This document shows, piece by piece, positions 7,555-15,686 of a DNA stretch of 64,000 bases. This DNA is from DASUBV01 sp036510065 (GTDB lineage Bacteria > Actinomycetota > Actinomycetes > Streptosporangiales > Streptosporangiaceae). The position numbers were made by a program, and so were the translations under genes. Position 1 is the first letter of the stretch. Each line of letters opens with the position of its first letter. The notes below the pieces were generated by a model. It saw only the letters and a list, made by a program, of their open reading frames with translations, did no database searches and had not been told where the DNA came from. The DNA lies in NCBI GenBank assembly GCA_036510065.1, contig DATCEO010000203.1:1-64000 (forward strand), given 5' to 3'.

Positions 7555-8747
7555 CCCGCAAGCTCATCGTCGAGGCGGACGGCGGCTCGCGCGGCAACCC
7601 GGGACCGGCCGGCTACGGCGCGCTGGTGACCGATGCGGATAGCGGCGAGGTGCTGGCCGAACTCAGCGAGTCGCTCGGCACCACCACCACCAACAACGTC
7701 GCCGAGTACTCCGGGCTCCTAGCCGGGCTGCGCGCGGCGGCTGAACTGGCGCCCGGAGCCGACGTGGACGTCCGGATGGACTCCAAGCTGGTGGTCGAGC
7801 AGATGTCGGGGCGCTGGCAGATCAAGGACCCGAACCTGCGTGACCTGGCCGCGCAAGCGCGTGAGGCCGCCAGCCGGCTGCGCCGCGTCTCGTATACCTG
7901 GGTACCGCGGGCCCGTAACGCGCGCGCCGACCGGCTGGCCAACCAGGCCATGGATGCCGCCAGGCAGGAAAGTAACGCCCTCGCCCCACCCGGCAGCACC
8001 CGCCAGGCCAGTGCCGCCGCCGGTCAGGCGAGCGCCGCGGGCGCCGGCGAGGCCCATTCCGACCCGGCCGACCCCGCTGATCCTTCCGACGGGCCGGCCG
8101 CTGAGCCGGCTCGCGGCTGGGGGCCCGGCCGCGGCCAGGCCACCAAGACGCTGCTGCTGCGGCACGGCCAGACTCCGCTGTCCGCGGAGCGGCGCTTCGC
8201 GGGCCGCGGTGACGTGCCGCTGACCGACACGGGCCGGCGGCAAGCCGCCGCCGCTGCGGCCCGGCTGGCTGCGCGCGGCGGAATCGACGCGATCGTGAGT
8301 TCCCCGCTGCGTCGCGCGCGCCGCACGGCCGAAGCGGTCGCGGCGGCCACCGGTGCGCCCATGATGGTGGACGATGATCTCGTCGAGGCTGACTTCGGCA
8401 AGTGGGAAGGGCTGTCGTTCGCCGAGGCGAGCACGCAGTCCCCGGACGAGATGACGGCCTGGCTTGCCAGCGCGGACGCGGCACCGCCGGGCGGGGAGAG
8501 CTTCGCGGCCGCGGCCCGGCGCGTGCTGGGCGCGCTCGACCGGCTGCTCGCCGCGTATCCCGATCGCACGCTGGTGCTCGTCAGCCACGTCACGCCGATC
8601 AAGACGCTGCTGTGCCGCGCGCTGCTCGCGCCGCCCGCCGCGCTGTTCCGCATTCATCTCGACGTCGCGTCACTGTCGGAAGTTGACTGGTTCGCCGACG
8701 GTCCCGCCCTCGTCCGGTCAGTGAACGACACCGCGCATCTGCGCTGA
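7551..8747 (+). CDS. Bifunctional RNase HI / acid phosphatase
   Basis: 398 residues from the GTG at 7551. The N-terminal RNase H domain (1-135) has the metal-binding carboxylates in EADGGSRGNPGPAGYGAL, NNVAEYSGLLAGL, MDSKLVVEQM and NARADRLAN. It cuts the RNA strand of RNA-DNA hybrids. An Ala/Pro-rich linker (about 140-195) joins it to a histidine-phosphatase domain (about 198-398) with LLLRHGQTPLS (phospho-His), SSPLRRARRTAE, a central Glu in DFGKWEGLS, and LVLVSHVTPIK. This fusion is typical of actinobacteria, where the second domain has been reported to act as an alpha-ribazole or acid phosphatase. Confidence 0.93.
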   Translation: MTRKLIVEADGGSRGNPGPAGYGALVTDADSGEVLAELSESLGTTTTNNVAEYSGLLAGLRAAAELAPGADVDVRMDSKLVVEQMSGRWQIKDPNLRDLAAQAREAASRLRRVSYTWVPRARNARADRLANQAMDAARQESNALAPPGSTRQASAAAGQASAAGAGEAHSDPADPADPSDGPAAEPARGWGPGRGQATKTLLLRHGQTPLSAERRFAGRGDVPLTDTGRRQAAAAAARLAARGGIDAIVSSPLRRARRTAEAVAAATGAPMMVDDDLVEADFGKWEGLSFAEASTQSPDEMTAWLASADAAPPGGESFAAAARRVLGALDRLLAAYPDRTLVLVSHVTPIKTLLCRALLAPPAALFRIHLDVASLSEVDWFADGPALVRSVNDTAHLR

Positions 8748-8969
8748 CTCAAGCGGCCGGGAAAGCGCGCCGTCGCTGCGCAGGTAACACGCGTTCGCGC
8801 ACGCGCTGCGGCACGATTGGAGCGGCATTCACGCGCGTTCTCTTGCAATCATGTCTGCTTTAGTTCCGCTTGAGTTCAATGTTCTCCCATTGCGACGGCT
8901 ACGAAGTGTGTAAGACGCGGTTACTCGTGGAATAGCACTTGCGTAATTGATCACGACGGGGGGAAATCA

Positions 8970-10106
8970 GTGCCTGTACAGACCACGACCGGTGCGACCG
9001 CGCGGCGCAAGCCCGCGAGTTCCGGTAACACGCGGTCGGTGAGCACCAGCGCCACCAAGCGCTCGGCGGGCCGACCTAAGACCACGGCCTCCGCTCGGGC
9101 GACCGGGGCCAACTCATCCACCCGCGGTACCGCCGCACGGTCGGCGCGCAGCACCACCGCGCGCTCGGCGACCGGCACCGCCACGAGCACCCGGAGCACC
9201 AGCGCCACAGGAGGGCGCACCCGGGGCACCGCTGCCCGCAGTGCGACTGCTCGCAGCACCACTGGCCGCAGCACCGCTGCCCGCAGCGCTTCAGGGCGCG
9301 GCACCACGGGCCGCGGCACCACGGGCCGCGGCACGGCCACTCGGAGCACGCGGACCTCGTCTGCGAGCGGGCCGACGTCTGTCGCGGCGGCGAGGACCGT
9401 CTCGTCCGCGGCGACCAAGGTCACCACGGCGGCGACCAAGATGACCGCGGCCGCCACCCGGGCCAGCTCGTCTGCCAAGACGATGTCCACCGCCATGCGG
9501 TCCATGAACACCGCCACCAAGGCCATGACCACGGCGGCCAAGGCGCTGAACACGGCGGCCAAGACAATGGCGGCGGCCAAGCCGGCGGCGCCGCGGCCGG
9601 CGGCAGCCCGAGCCAGTCGAACGGGCTCCGCCGCGTCGCGGCGGACGTCATCGTCCCGGTCGGCCCGGTCGGCCGCCGGCAGCACCCGGACCGCCACGCG
9701 GCGGCCGGGTACCTCGACCAGGCCGAGCACCATCCGGTCCAGCGCCGCCAGGGCGAGCGGCGCCCGGTCGAGCGCCAAGGCCAGCACGGCCAAGCCCAGC
9801 GCCAAGGCCAGCACGGCCAAGCCCAGCACCTCGGCCAGCACGGCCAAGGCCAGCACGGCCAAGGCCAGCACGGCCAAGGCCAAGAACGGGACTACGAACG
9901 GCGCCAAGAACGGGGCCCCGGCCAAGCCGCGAACCGCGTCCAAGGCCAGCACCCGGCCCGGCGCCAGCCGGCCCAGCAGCTCCCGGCCGACGTCCAGCCG
10001 GCCGAAGTCGGCAGCGTCCCGGCGGACACCGCCGCTGACGGTCGCGCCGTCCTCGACCTCGCGCGAGGAGGAGTACGGCGGCCTGCTGGGAGGTCTGATC
10101 CGGTAG
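8970..10106 (+). CDS. Histone-H1-like basic, low-complexity repeat protein
   Basis: 378 residues from a GTG preceded by a strong GGGGG ribosome site 5 nt away. Almost the whole protein is Ala, Thr, Ser, Arg and Lys in short imperfect repeats: TTGRGTTGRGT-like units around residues 90-130, ATKVTTAATKMTAAATRASS around 150, and AKPSAKASTAKPS units around 265-310. The end is different (SREEEYGGLLGGLIR) and may be a folded or interaction tail. There is no HU or winged-helix domain, so nucleoid binding by charge, as in bacterial H1-like proteins, is inference. A long open frame on the opposite strand is a codon-composition shadow without a ribosome site. Confidence 0.7.
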   Translation: MPVQTTTGATARRKPASSGNTRSVSTSATKRSAGRPKTTASARATGANSSTRGTAARSARSTTARSATGTATSTRSTSATGGRTRGTAARSATARSTTGRSTAARSASGRGTTGRGTTGRGTATRSTRTSSASGPTSVAAARTVSSAATKVTTAATKMTAAATRASSSAKTMSTAMRSMNTATKAMTTAAKALNTAAKTMAAAKPAAPRPAAARASRTGSAASRRTSSSRSARSAAGSTRTATRRPGTSTRPSTIRSSAARASGARSSAKASTAKPSAKASTAKPSTSASTAKASTAKASTAKAKNGTTNGAKNGAPAKPRTASKASTRPGASRPSSSRPTSSRPKSAASRRTPPLTVAPSSTSREEEYGGLLGGLIR

Positions 10107-10127
10107 GGGCCGTCCCGGCCTGGCTGG

Positions 10128-10167
10128 CCGCGGTTGCGGGGGAGCGCTCGTTCCCTCGCAACCGCGG
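10128..10167 (+). terminator. Stem-loop terminator candidate after the basic protein
   Basis: CCGCGGTTGCG (10128-10138) pairs perfectly with CGCAACCGCGG (10157-10167), with further pairing inside. There is no U-tract, as is usual for actinobacterial terminators. It separates the coding region from rnpB. Confidence 0.55.
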
Positions 10168-10267
10168 CTGCCTGCTGTGCGCGTGCCCTTTCGCCGGGCC
10201 GGCCCCGAACAGCCCCGCCTGGCCCCGCGGGCCGCGGGGCCAGGGGAGACGCCCTATCCTGAACCCA

Positions 10268-10680
10268 GCGACGGGCGAGTCGGCCGGGCGGCCGCGTCGC
10301 TGCCCGCATGGGCAGCGCCGAGGAAGGTCCGGGCTCCGCAGGGCAGGGTGGTCGGTAACACCGACCCGGGGTGACCCGCGGGAAAGTGCCACAGAAAACA
10401 GACCGCCTCCGGCCTGGCCGGAGGTAAGGGTGAAACGGTGGTGTAAGAGACCACCAGCGCCCGGGGTGACCCGGGCGGCTTGGTAAACCCCACCCGGAGC
10501 AAGGTCAAGAAGGGCCCGCGTCCCTAGGAAGCAGGCCCGCGCGAGCGCTTGAGGGCGGCCCGCCCGATGCTCGCGGGTAGACCGCAGGAGGCTGTCGGCA
10601 ACGGCAGTCGTAGATGGATGGCCGTCGGCCCGCGCAAGCGGGCGCACAGAACCCGGCCTACAGGCCGACTCGCCCGTCGC
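10268..10680 (+). ncRNA. rnpB: RNase P RNA, type A
   Basis: An 18-bp perfect P1 stem joins 10268-10285 with 10663-10680. Inside are the conserved regions of bacterial RNase P RNA in order: GAGGAAGGTCCGGGCTCC (10319-10336), CAGAAAACAGACCGCC, GGTGAAACGGTGGTGTAAGA, GTAAACCCCACCCGGAGCAA, TAGATGGATGGCCGTC, and ACAGAACCCGGCCTACAGG near the 3' end. Length is about 413 nt, normal for actinobacteria. It is the catalytic RNA that trims tRNA 5' leaders, working with the RnpA protein encoded elsewhere. TATCCT at 10255-10260 could be the -10 element. Confidence 0.96.
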
Positions 10681-10846
10681 CCGATCCCTGACCTGCGGTG
10701 GAGCGCACGCGCCAGCCCGGCTGGGGCATATTCCGGGCACACTGGCTGGCCGGGGAACGCTGTCAAGACGGGATTGACAGTGTTTGCGACACTTCGAGTA
10801 GTCCCCACCGGAATGCCCGGCCGGGCGTCTGGCGCGTGTGCAGGCA

Positions 10847-10978
10847 TCAGGGCGTCTCGTCCTGGTCGGTGCCGAATGCCCTGTCGAGGGCGTCACGCGC
10901 CCGGCCGCTGGCCTCCGGCACCAGGTGGCCGTACAGGTCAACGGTGGTCGTGATCGACTTGTGGCCGAGCCACCGGGC
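10847..10978 (-). pseudogene. C-terminal remnant of a tyrosine recombinase (phage-type integrase)
   Basis: The minus strand reads ARWLGHKSITTTVDLYGHLV and then PEASGRARDALDRAFGTDQDETP-stop. This is the extreme C-terminus of phage-type integrases, including the LGH motif and the catalytic Tyr in TTTVDLYGHL. Upstream the similarity stops near 10978-10984, shortly before the end of the TauE gene, so at least the rest of the catalytic domain and the N-terminus are gone. It is evidence of a former integrated element, whose footprint lies about 170 bp beyond the 3' end of rnpB. Confidence 0.85.
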
Positions 10979-11005
10979 ACTACCGAACCAAACGGACGGG
11001 CGGCG

Positions 11006-11836
11006 TCAGGCCACACCGGACCACAAGTAGCGGGCGCCGATGGCGATCACCAGGACGCCCATCACGCGGCGGATCAAGAGATCCGGGAGCCGGGACTGAA
11101 GCCGGGCACCGGTATAGGCACCGGCCAGGCCACCAGCGCCCAGCGCGATACCCGTGGGCCAGGAGGGAGCCACAGACCCGTGATGGTGGAGCGACAAAAT
11201 CGTGAAGGTGATCACGCCAGCGACCGAGGTCACGAACGTGGAGGCCAGGGCAGCGGGCGCGACCTCGGCAGGCCGCCTGCCAGATCCGATCAGGATGGGT
11301 GCCAGGATAGAGCCGCCGCCGATTCCGTAGATCCCGCCGACGCACCCCACCACGGCCGCCAAGACCACCAGGACCGGGGCCGGAATCAGCCGGGCCGGGT
11401 GGTCGGACTCGCCCGAGGGAGATGGCCGGGTCAGCGCCAGCCAGATACCAAGCGGGACCAGGACGGCGGCGACCACTAGGTCGAACACCCGAGGGCCGGG
11501 CAGCAGCTCGACGCGGATGACCGATCCAGCGATAACACCGGGCAGCGTCCCGGCGATGAGGACCAGGGCGAGGCGGCCGCCAGTCTGGTGCTGCCGCCAG
11601 TACCGGTACAGCGCTCCGGGGGTGGCGACCACGTTGTAGAGCAGGTTGGTCGGGGTGACAGCCGGGCTCGGCGTGCCCAGCACGCTGACCTGAAACGGCA
11701 GCAGCAAGACCGCGCCAGAGATCCCTGCAGGAGTTGCCAGCACGGCGACCACGTAAGCGGCGAACAGGGCGACGACTTCAGTCCAGCCAGTCCCGAGCAC
11801 CCGGTCACGGTAGCGGGCATTTGACCTGCTCAGCAC
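11006..11836 (-). CDS. TauE/SafE-family anion exporter
   Basis: About 276 residues. The frame stays open to an ATG at 11947, but that start would leave only 18 bp to the divergent gene. The GTG at 11836 (or 11800) is preferred because the first membrane segment begins just after it. About eight membrane segments follow in two repeats: ALFAAYVVAVLATPAGISGAVLLLPFQVSVLG, then YIGIGGGSILAPIL-like IYGIGGGSILAPILIGSG and the C-terminal GAYTGARLQSRLPDLLIRRVMGVLVIAIG. TauE/SafE proteins export sulfite, sulfoacetate or related anions. The divergent HTH-TOBE regulator hints at an oxyanion signal such as molybdate or tungstate, which is inference. Confidence 0.85.
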   Translation of the reverse strand: MLSRSNARYRDRVLGTGWTEVVALFAAYVVAVLATPAGISGAVLLLPFQVSVLGTPSPAVTPTNLLYNVVATPGALYRYWRQHQTGGRLALVLIAGTLPGVIAGSVIRVELLPGPRVFDLVVAAVLVPLGIWLALTRPSPSGESDHPARLIPAPVLVVLAAVVGCVGGIYGIGGGSILAPILIGSGRRPAEVAPAALASTFVTSVAGVITFTILSLHHHGSVAPSWPTGIALGAGGLAGAYTGARLQSRLPDLLIRRVMGVLVIAIGARYLWSGVA

Positions 11837-11965
11837 ATGTTTACCGCCAACCGCACCGGGCGGCTCCGGACAGGCATACCGCGTCAGCGCCGGATGCAGA
11901 CCGCATGGATCGCCTCTGCGCCCACCAGTCGGTGAAGCCCGCCGCATCTGCGTTAGAGTCCCAGG

Positions 11966-12376
11966 ATGCCGATGTTCCGGATCAAGGAGGCGGCTAGTCT
12001 TCTTGGGGTCAGCACCGACACTTTGCGCCGGTGGGCGGACGCAGGACGGATCGCCACGACCACCGACGCCTCAGGGCGGATGGCCGTCCAGGGGACCGCG
12101 CTCGCCACGCTAGCGCAGGAGCTGGCCGTGTCAGCCGACCACGAGGAAACCAGAGTGGTCGTGGCCCACTCCACACGGAACAGGTTCAGCGGTCTGATCT
12201 GCCGGGTCACCCGCGACACCGTGATGGCTCAGGTAGAGATTCAGGCCGGACCGCACAGGTTCGTGTCACTGCTCAGCCGCGAGGCCGCCGACGAGCTCGG
12301 CCTGGAGCCGGGAATGCTCGCGGTCGCGGCCGTCAAGGCCACCAACGTCTCCGTCGAGATCCCCCAGAGCAGCTAA
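11966..12376 (+). CDS. HTH-TOBE molybdopterin-binding-type regulator
   Basis: 136 residues. Residues 1-50 form a MerR/excisionase-like helix-turn-helix (FRIKEAASLLGVSTDTLRRWADAGRI). Residues about 65-132 form a TOBE (Mop) domain: ARNRFSG-like STRNRFSGLICRVTRDTVMAQVEIQAG, VSLLSREAADELGLEPGMLAVAAVKATNVSVE. Mop domains bind molybdate or tungstate between subunits, and the HTH would bind DNA. Divergent placement next to the TauE/SafE exporter suggests control of that gene. This HTH-TOBE architecture is widespread in actinobacteria, usually near molybdate transport genes, which are absent here. Confidence 0.85.
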   Translation: MPMFRIKEAASLLGVSTDTLRRWADAGRIATTTDASGRMAVQGTALATLAQELAVSADHEETRVVVAHSTRNRFSGLICRVTRDTVMAQVEIQAGPHRFVSLLSREAADELGLEPGMLAVAAVKATNVSVEIPQSS

Positions 12377-12382
12377 GGCCAG

Positions 12383-12672
12383 TCCGCCGCCTGGACGACG
12401 GGATTACCGTCGTATTCAGCTCCGATCTGGCCCGCGCGGCCCAGACGGTTTCAGCTGCCTTCGGCGCGCCGCGATCCCAGTGCTCTATGACTGGCGGCTG
12501 CGCGAATGTGATTACGGCGAGCTGCCGCTGCGCTGGAACGGGCAGCGGGTCCTCATCATCGGTCGCCAGCCGCTGGGACCTGGACCACTTCATTGGCGGC
12601 GTCTTCATCGGCGGCCTCCCCCTGGAGGACCTCACGCAGCAGGACTTCGCCTGGCAGGAAGGATGGGGGAAC
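12383..12672 (+). pseudogene. Broken histidine-phosphatase-family gene
   Basis: Pieces of one protein occur in order but in shifting frames: DDGITVVFSSDLARAAQTVS (from about 12390), then VLYDWRLRECDYGELPLRWNG in another frame (from 12480), then RVLIIG followed by a short duplication, and WDLDHFIGGVFIGGLPLEDL plus TQQDFAWQEGW back in the first frame. These match the middle and C-terminus of phosphoglycerate-mutase-like phosphatases. The N-terminal RHG motif is absent, and at least two frameshifts are needed. It is non-functional as written. Confidence 0.75.
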
Positions 12673-12676
12673 CGGG

Positions 12677-13159
12677 TCAGTCCGGCTGGCGGACGGGCTT
12701 GGTGAGCCTGACGTCTTCTTCCTGGTAGCCCAGGGCGGCGTAGAGCTTGCGGGCGGGCTGATTGGCGGCCCCGGTCTCCAGGGTGATGTAGGGCAGGTCG
12801 CGGCCGGCCGCCCATTTCTCGGCGGCCGCCATGAGTTGGCTGGCTATCCCGCGGCGTTCGGCTCCCGCCCGGACGGCCAGTTCGCCGACGTAGGCATCGA
12901 CCTGCCCGGTGAAGTGGGCTCGCTCGCTGACGGTGACGATGCCGGCGATGCCGTCACCGTCCTCCGCGACGTAGGCGCCGTGGGCTGGGTGGATGAGGGC
13001 ATCCAGGGACTCCCGGACCCAGCCCTGCACGGCGGGCAGCACGGTCGCTGGGTCACGCCACGGCGCGACCCACTCGGTGAGCCGCGGGGCAATGGCCATG
13101 ACCTGGTCGCGGTCTTGCGGCTGGTAGGGGCGGACGCGGATCGCCTGGCGGTCTGTCAT
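12677..13159 (-). CDS. GNAT-family N-acetyltransferase
   Basis: 160 residues from the ATG at 13159 (MTDRQAIRVRPYQPQDRDQV). Acetyl-CoA-binding motif A is ELAVRAGAERRGIASQLMAAAEKWA (about residues 94-118), and motif B is ITLETGAANQPARKLYAALGYQEEDVRLTK near the end. The domain is the usual single GNAT length. It transfers acetyl from acetyl-CoA to an amine, but the substrate cannot be read from sequence. Its stop sits only 5 nt after the remains of a broken phosphatase gene, so it is an isolated monocistronic gene. Confidence 0.85.
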   Translation of the reverse strand: MTDRQAIRVRPYQPQDRDQVMAIAPRLTEWVAPWRDPATVLPAVQGWVRESLDALIHPAHGAYVAEDGDGIAGIVTVSERAHFTGQVDAYVGELAVRAGAERRGIASQLMAAAEKWAAGRDLPYITLETGAANQPARKLYAALGYQEEDVRLTKPVRQPD

Positions 13160-13368
13160 GGCGTGAGCCTGCCACGCCGCACCGGCCGGGAAAAACCCCT
13201 CTGGCCGCGTGATGCGCCTGCCGCCGGCGCCGTGACGGGTTATCGCGAAGCATTTTGTGGGTGGGGGCAACCAAAACGCTTCACGATCCTGGCCGCCGCC
13301 CGCAAGAGAGCGTGGCGAGGCGCGGAATTCGTTTGCGGCGCGCGGGCGGCGGTGCTGGGGTAGGCGGC

Positions 13369-13985
13369 ATGCCGGGTATCACGCAGCAGGCGAGGGCGGC
13401 GTTCCGGGAGCAGGGCTATGTGGTGATTCCCGGCGTCCTCGACGACTGGCTCATCGCGGCGGGGCGCGAGCTCGCCGCGGCGATGCTGGCGGAGCAGCCG
13501 CCTGAGGACGGCCGGCGCGGCCCGTATTTCCTGTGGCCGCGCTTTGGCCCGGCTGGTCACGGGCTGCTGGACTTCTACCGGGATGCCGGGATCGGGCGGA
13601 TGGCCGGCCGGGGACGTTCACGCTGCTGGCCGGGGTGTGGCTATCCGACCAGCGGCAGCGGGACCGCGGCAACTTGTGGGTCTGGCCGCGCACGCACCTG
13701 CGGTTCGGCGCCTACCTAGCCCAGCATGGCGCCGACGCGCTCAGCCGGGTGGAGGACATGAGCCCAGGCCCGTATCCGAAGATCGATCTGGGCGAGCCGG
13801 TGCAGGCAACCGGGCCGCCGGGCAGCGTCCTGCTGGCGCACTACCTGCTCGCTCACAACCTGGGCGGCCACGAGGGGGCGGCCGGGTCGGGCGCGCGGCA
13901 GACGGTCTACTACCGGCTGCAGGCGGCCGGCCACCAGGACCGCTGGCGCGAGGCAGTGACCAGCCCGCTGCTCGAGTTCGGCTAG
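13369..13985 (+). pseudogene. Phytanoyl-CoA dioxygenase-family gene with internal deletion
   Basis: The first part (from ATG 13369) reads MPGITQQARAAFREQGYVVIPGVLDDW and on to DFYRDAGIGRMAG. Near 13600 the frame shifts, and the sequence resumes as GRPGTFTLLAGVWLSDQ, then GNLWVWPRTHLRFGAYL, VLLAHYLLAHNLGGH and RQTVYYRL. Fe(II)/2-oxoglutarate enzymes of this family carry an HxD iron motif just before the GTFTLL strand. That segment is missing, whereas the distal His (AHNLGGH) and Arg remain. The deletion removed the metal site and broke the frame, so the product would be dead. Confidence 0.78.
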
Positions 13986-14039
13986 GTCGTCCGCTGGGAC
14001 TGGCTGGCTGGCGGATCAGCAGGCCGCCCGCCGCGGAAG

Positions 14040-15596
14040 TCAGCCGATCCGGGTCGCGTGACCGGCCCAGTACGGAGCCCGGAGCTGGCGCTTGAGGATC
14101 TTGCCGGAGCCGGTGCGGGGCAGATCCTCGAGGAACGACACCGAGCGCGGGGACTTGTAACCGGCCAGGTGCTCGCGGGCGTAGGCCATGACATCCGCCG
14201 CGGACACCGTCGCGCCGGGGGCGAGCACCACGGCGGCGTGGACCACCTCGCCCCACTCCGGGGACGGGATCCCGAACACGGCCACGTCGAAGATGCCCGG
14301 ATGCTGCTCGAGCGCCGCCTCGATCTCGGCCGGGTAGATGTTCATCCCGCCCGAGATGATCATGTCGGTCTTGCGATCGCAGATGTAGATGAACCCCTCG
14401 TCATCGCGGTAGGCGATGTCGCCGACGGTGTGAAAGTCGCCCTGGCGCGCCGCCTCGTAGCTATCGGGCTGCTTGTAGTACTCGCTGAAGACCTGCGCTG
14501 AGCGCACGTAGAGCTCACCGGGGTGATCGGGACCAGACTCCGCTATTTCCCGGCCTTCGGAGTCCAGCAGAGCGATCTCGACTCCAGGAGCCGGCTGCCC
14601 GCACGATCCGGGCTTGCGGAGCTGGTCGCGGGGCTGCAGGACGCAGCTCACGCCGAGCTCGGTGGAGCCGTAGATCTCCCATAGCGAGTCGGCGGGAAAG
14701 TCGGCCAGGTAACGCTGCTTGAGCGCGAAGCTCCACGGCGCGGCATTGGCCAGCATCCGCTTCATCGACGTGCGGTCGTAGCGGTCCTTGACTTCGGCGG
14801 GCAGCGCGCAGACGAGCCGGATCGGCGGCGGCGCGGAGAAGGTGGAGCTGACCCGGTAGGTGTCCACCAGGCGCAGCCAGTCCTCCGCGTCAAACCTCCG
14901 CTGGACGACGATCGTCTGGCCGAACGCCAGCCCGGCGGCCATGAAGGCCGAGGGTCCGCTGTGGTAGAGCGGGCCGGAGGTGAGGTAGACGTCGTCGGAC
15001 GCGTACCCGATCAGGCTGACCAGGGCCAGGGCGGAGGCCTCGTCCACGCGGTGGCGCAGGGCTCCCTTGGGCTTCCCGGTGGTGCCTGAGGTGTAGATCA
15101 TCGTGGCTCCGCCGCCCTCATCGGCGGCTGACGGCTCGGACGGCGCCGCGGCGACGAAGTCATCGCCGAGCACCTGGCCGGCCATCTCGGCCGGGGGCGG
15201 CCCCCCGAAGATGATGACGTGCCGGAGCGTGTCGGCCTGACCGTCAGGCAGGGCCAGCAAGCAGGCGTACTCGGCGTCCACGTACGCGACGGAGGCGTCG
15301 CTGTGGCCGATGATGTGGCGGGCTTCCTCCGCCGTGAGCCGGTAGTTGAGCGGGACGGCGACCGCGCCGATCTTGCGCGTGGCGGCCATGACCGCAAGGA
15401 CCTGCGGCGAGTTCGGCCCGCACCAGATGACCTTCTGGCCCGGCCCGGCGCCGAGCGAGGCCAGCGCGTGAGCCAGCCGGTTGGCCTCCGCCTCCAGCTG
15501 CGCGTACGTCCACGAGACGATCACGCCGCCGTGGTCGTCGATGACCGCGGGCTTGTCGGGCTGGCTGGCTGCGTAGGCAGAGAGGATGTCTGGCAT
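14040..15596 (-). CDS. Acyl-CoA synthetase / AMP-dependent ligase
   Basis: 518 residues from the ATG at 15596, chosen because AGGACAGGGG lies 4-5 nt upstream; the frame itself is open to 15680. It is an ANL-superfamily ligase: P-loop motif TMIYTSGTTGKPKGAL, EIYGSTELGVS (A5-type), VGDIAYRDDEGFIYICDRKTDMIISGGMNIYPAEIE (A7-A8), and the C-terminal lysine motif PRTGSGKILKRQLR. It activates a carboxylic acid as the adenylate and transfers it to CoA. The typed Gly/Asn pocket residues resemble medium- or long-chain fatty-acid or bile-acid CoA ligases, but no substrate can be assigned. No pathway partners lie next to it. Confidence 0.92.
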   Translation of the reverse strand: MPDILSAYAASQPDKPAVIDDHGGVIVSWTYAQLEAEANRLAHALASLGAGPGQKVIWCGPNSPQVLAVMAATRKIGAVAVPLNYRLTAEEARHIIGHSDASVAYVDAEYACLLALPDGQADTLRHVIIFGGPPPAEMAGQVLGDDFVAAAPSEPSAADEGGGATMIYTSGTTGKPKGALRHRVDEASALALVSLIGYASDDVYLTSGPLYHSGPSAFMAAGLAFGQTIVVQRRFDAEDWLRLVDTYRVSSTFSAPPPIRLVCALPAEVKDRYDRTSMKRMLANAAPWSFALKQRYLADFPADSLWEIYGSTELGVSCVLQPRDQLRKPGSCGQPAPGVEIALLDSEGREIAESGPDHPGELYVRSAQVFSEYYKQPDSYEAARQGDFHTVGDIAYRDDEGFIYICDRKTDMIISGGMNIYPAEIEAALEQHPGIFDVAVFGIPSPEWGEVVHAAVVLAPGATVSAADVMAYAREHLAGYKSPRSVSFLEDLPRTGSGKILKRQLRAPYWAGHATRIG

Positions 15597-15686
15597 GCGA
15601 CCCCTGTCCTTCAACTCGGGCGGCCCCGGCTGCGCTCTTTGCCTACCCTGCACGGGTTCACGCGGGTTGTCATCAGTCACTGGCGA

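Noticed and set aside
8951..10309. Long minus-strand open frame (about 452 codons) opposite the basic repeat protein
   Set aside because: It has no ribosome site, is Leu/Val/Ala/Arg low-complexity and mirrors the biased codons of the opposite gene, which has a strong start signal.
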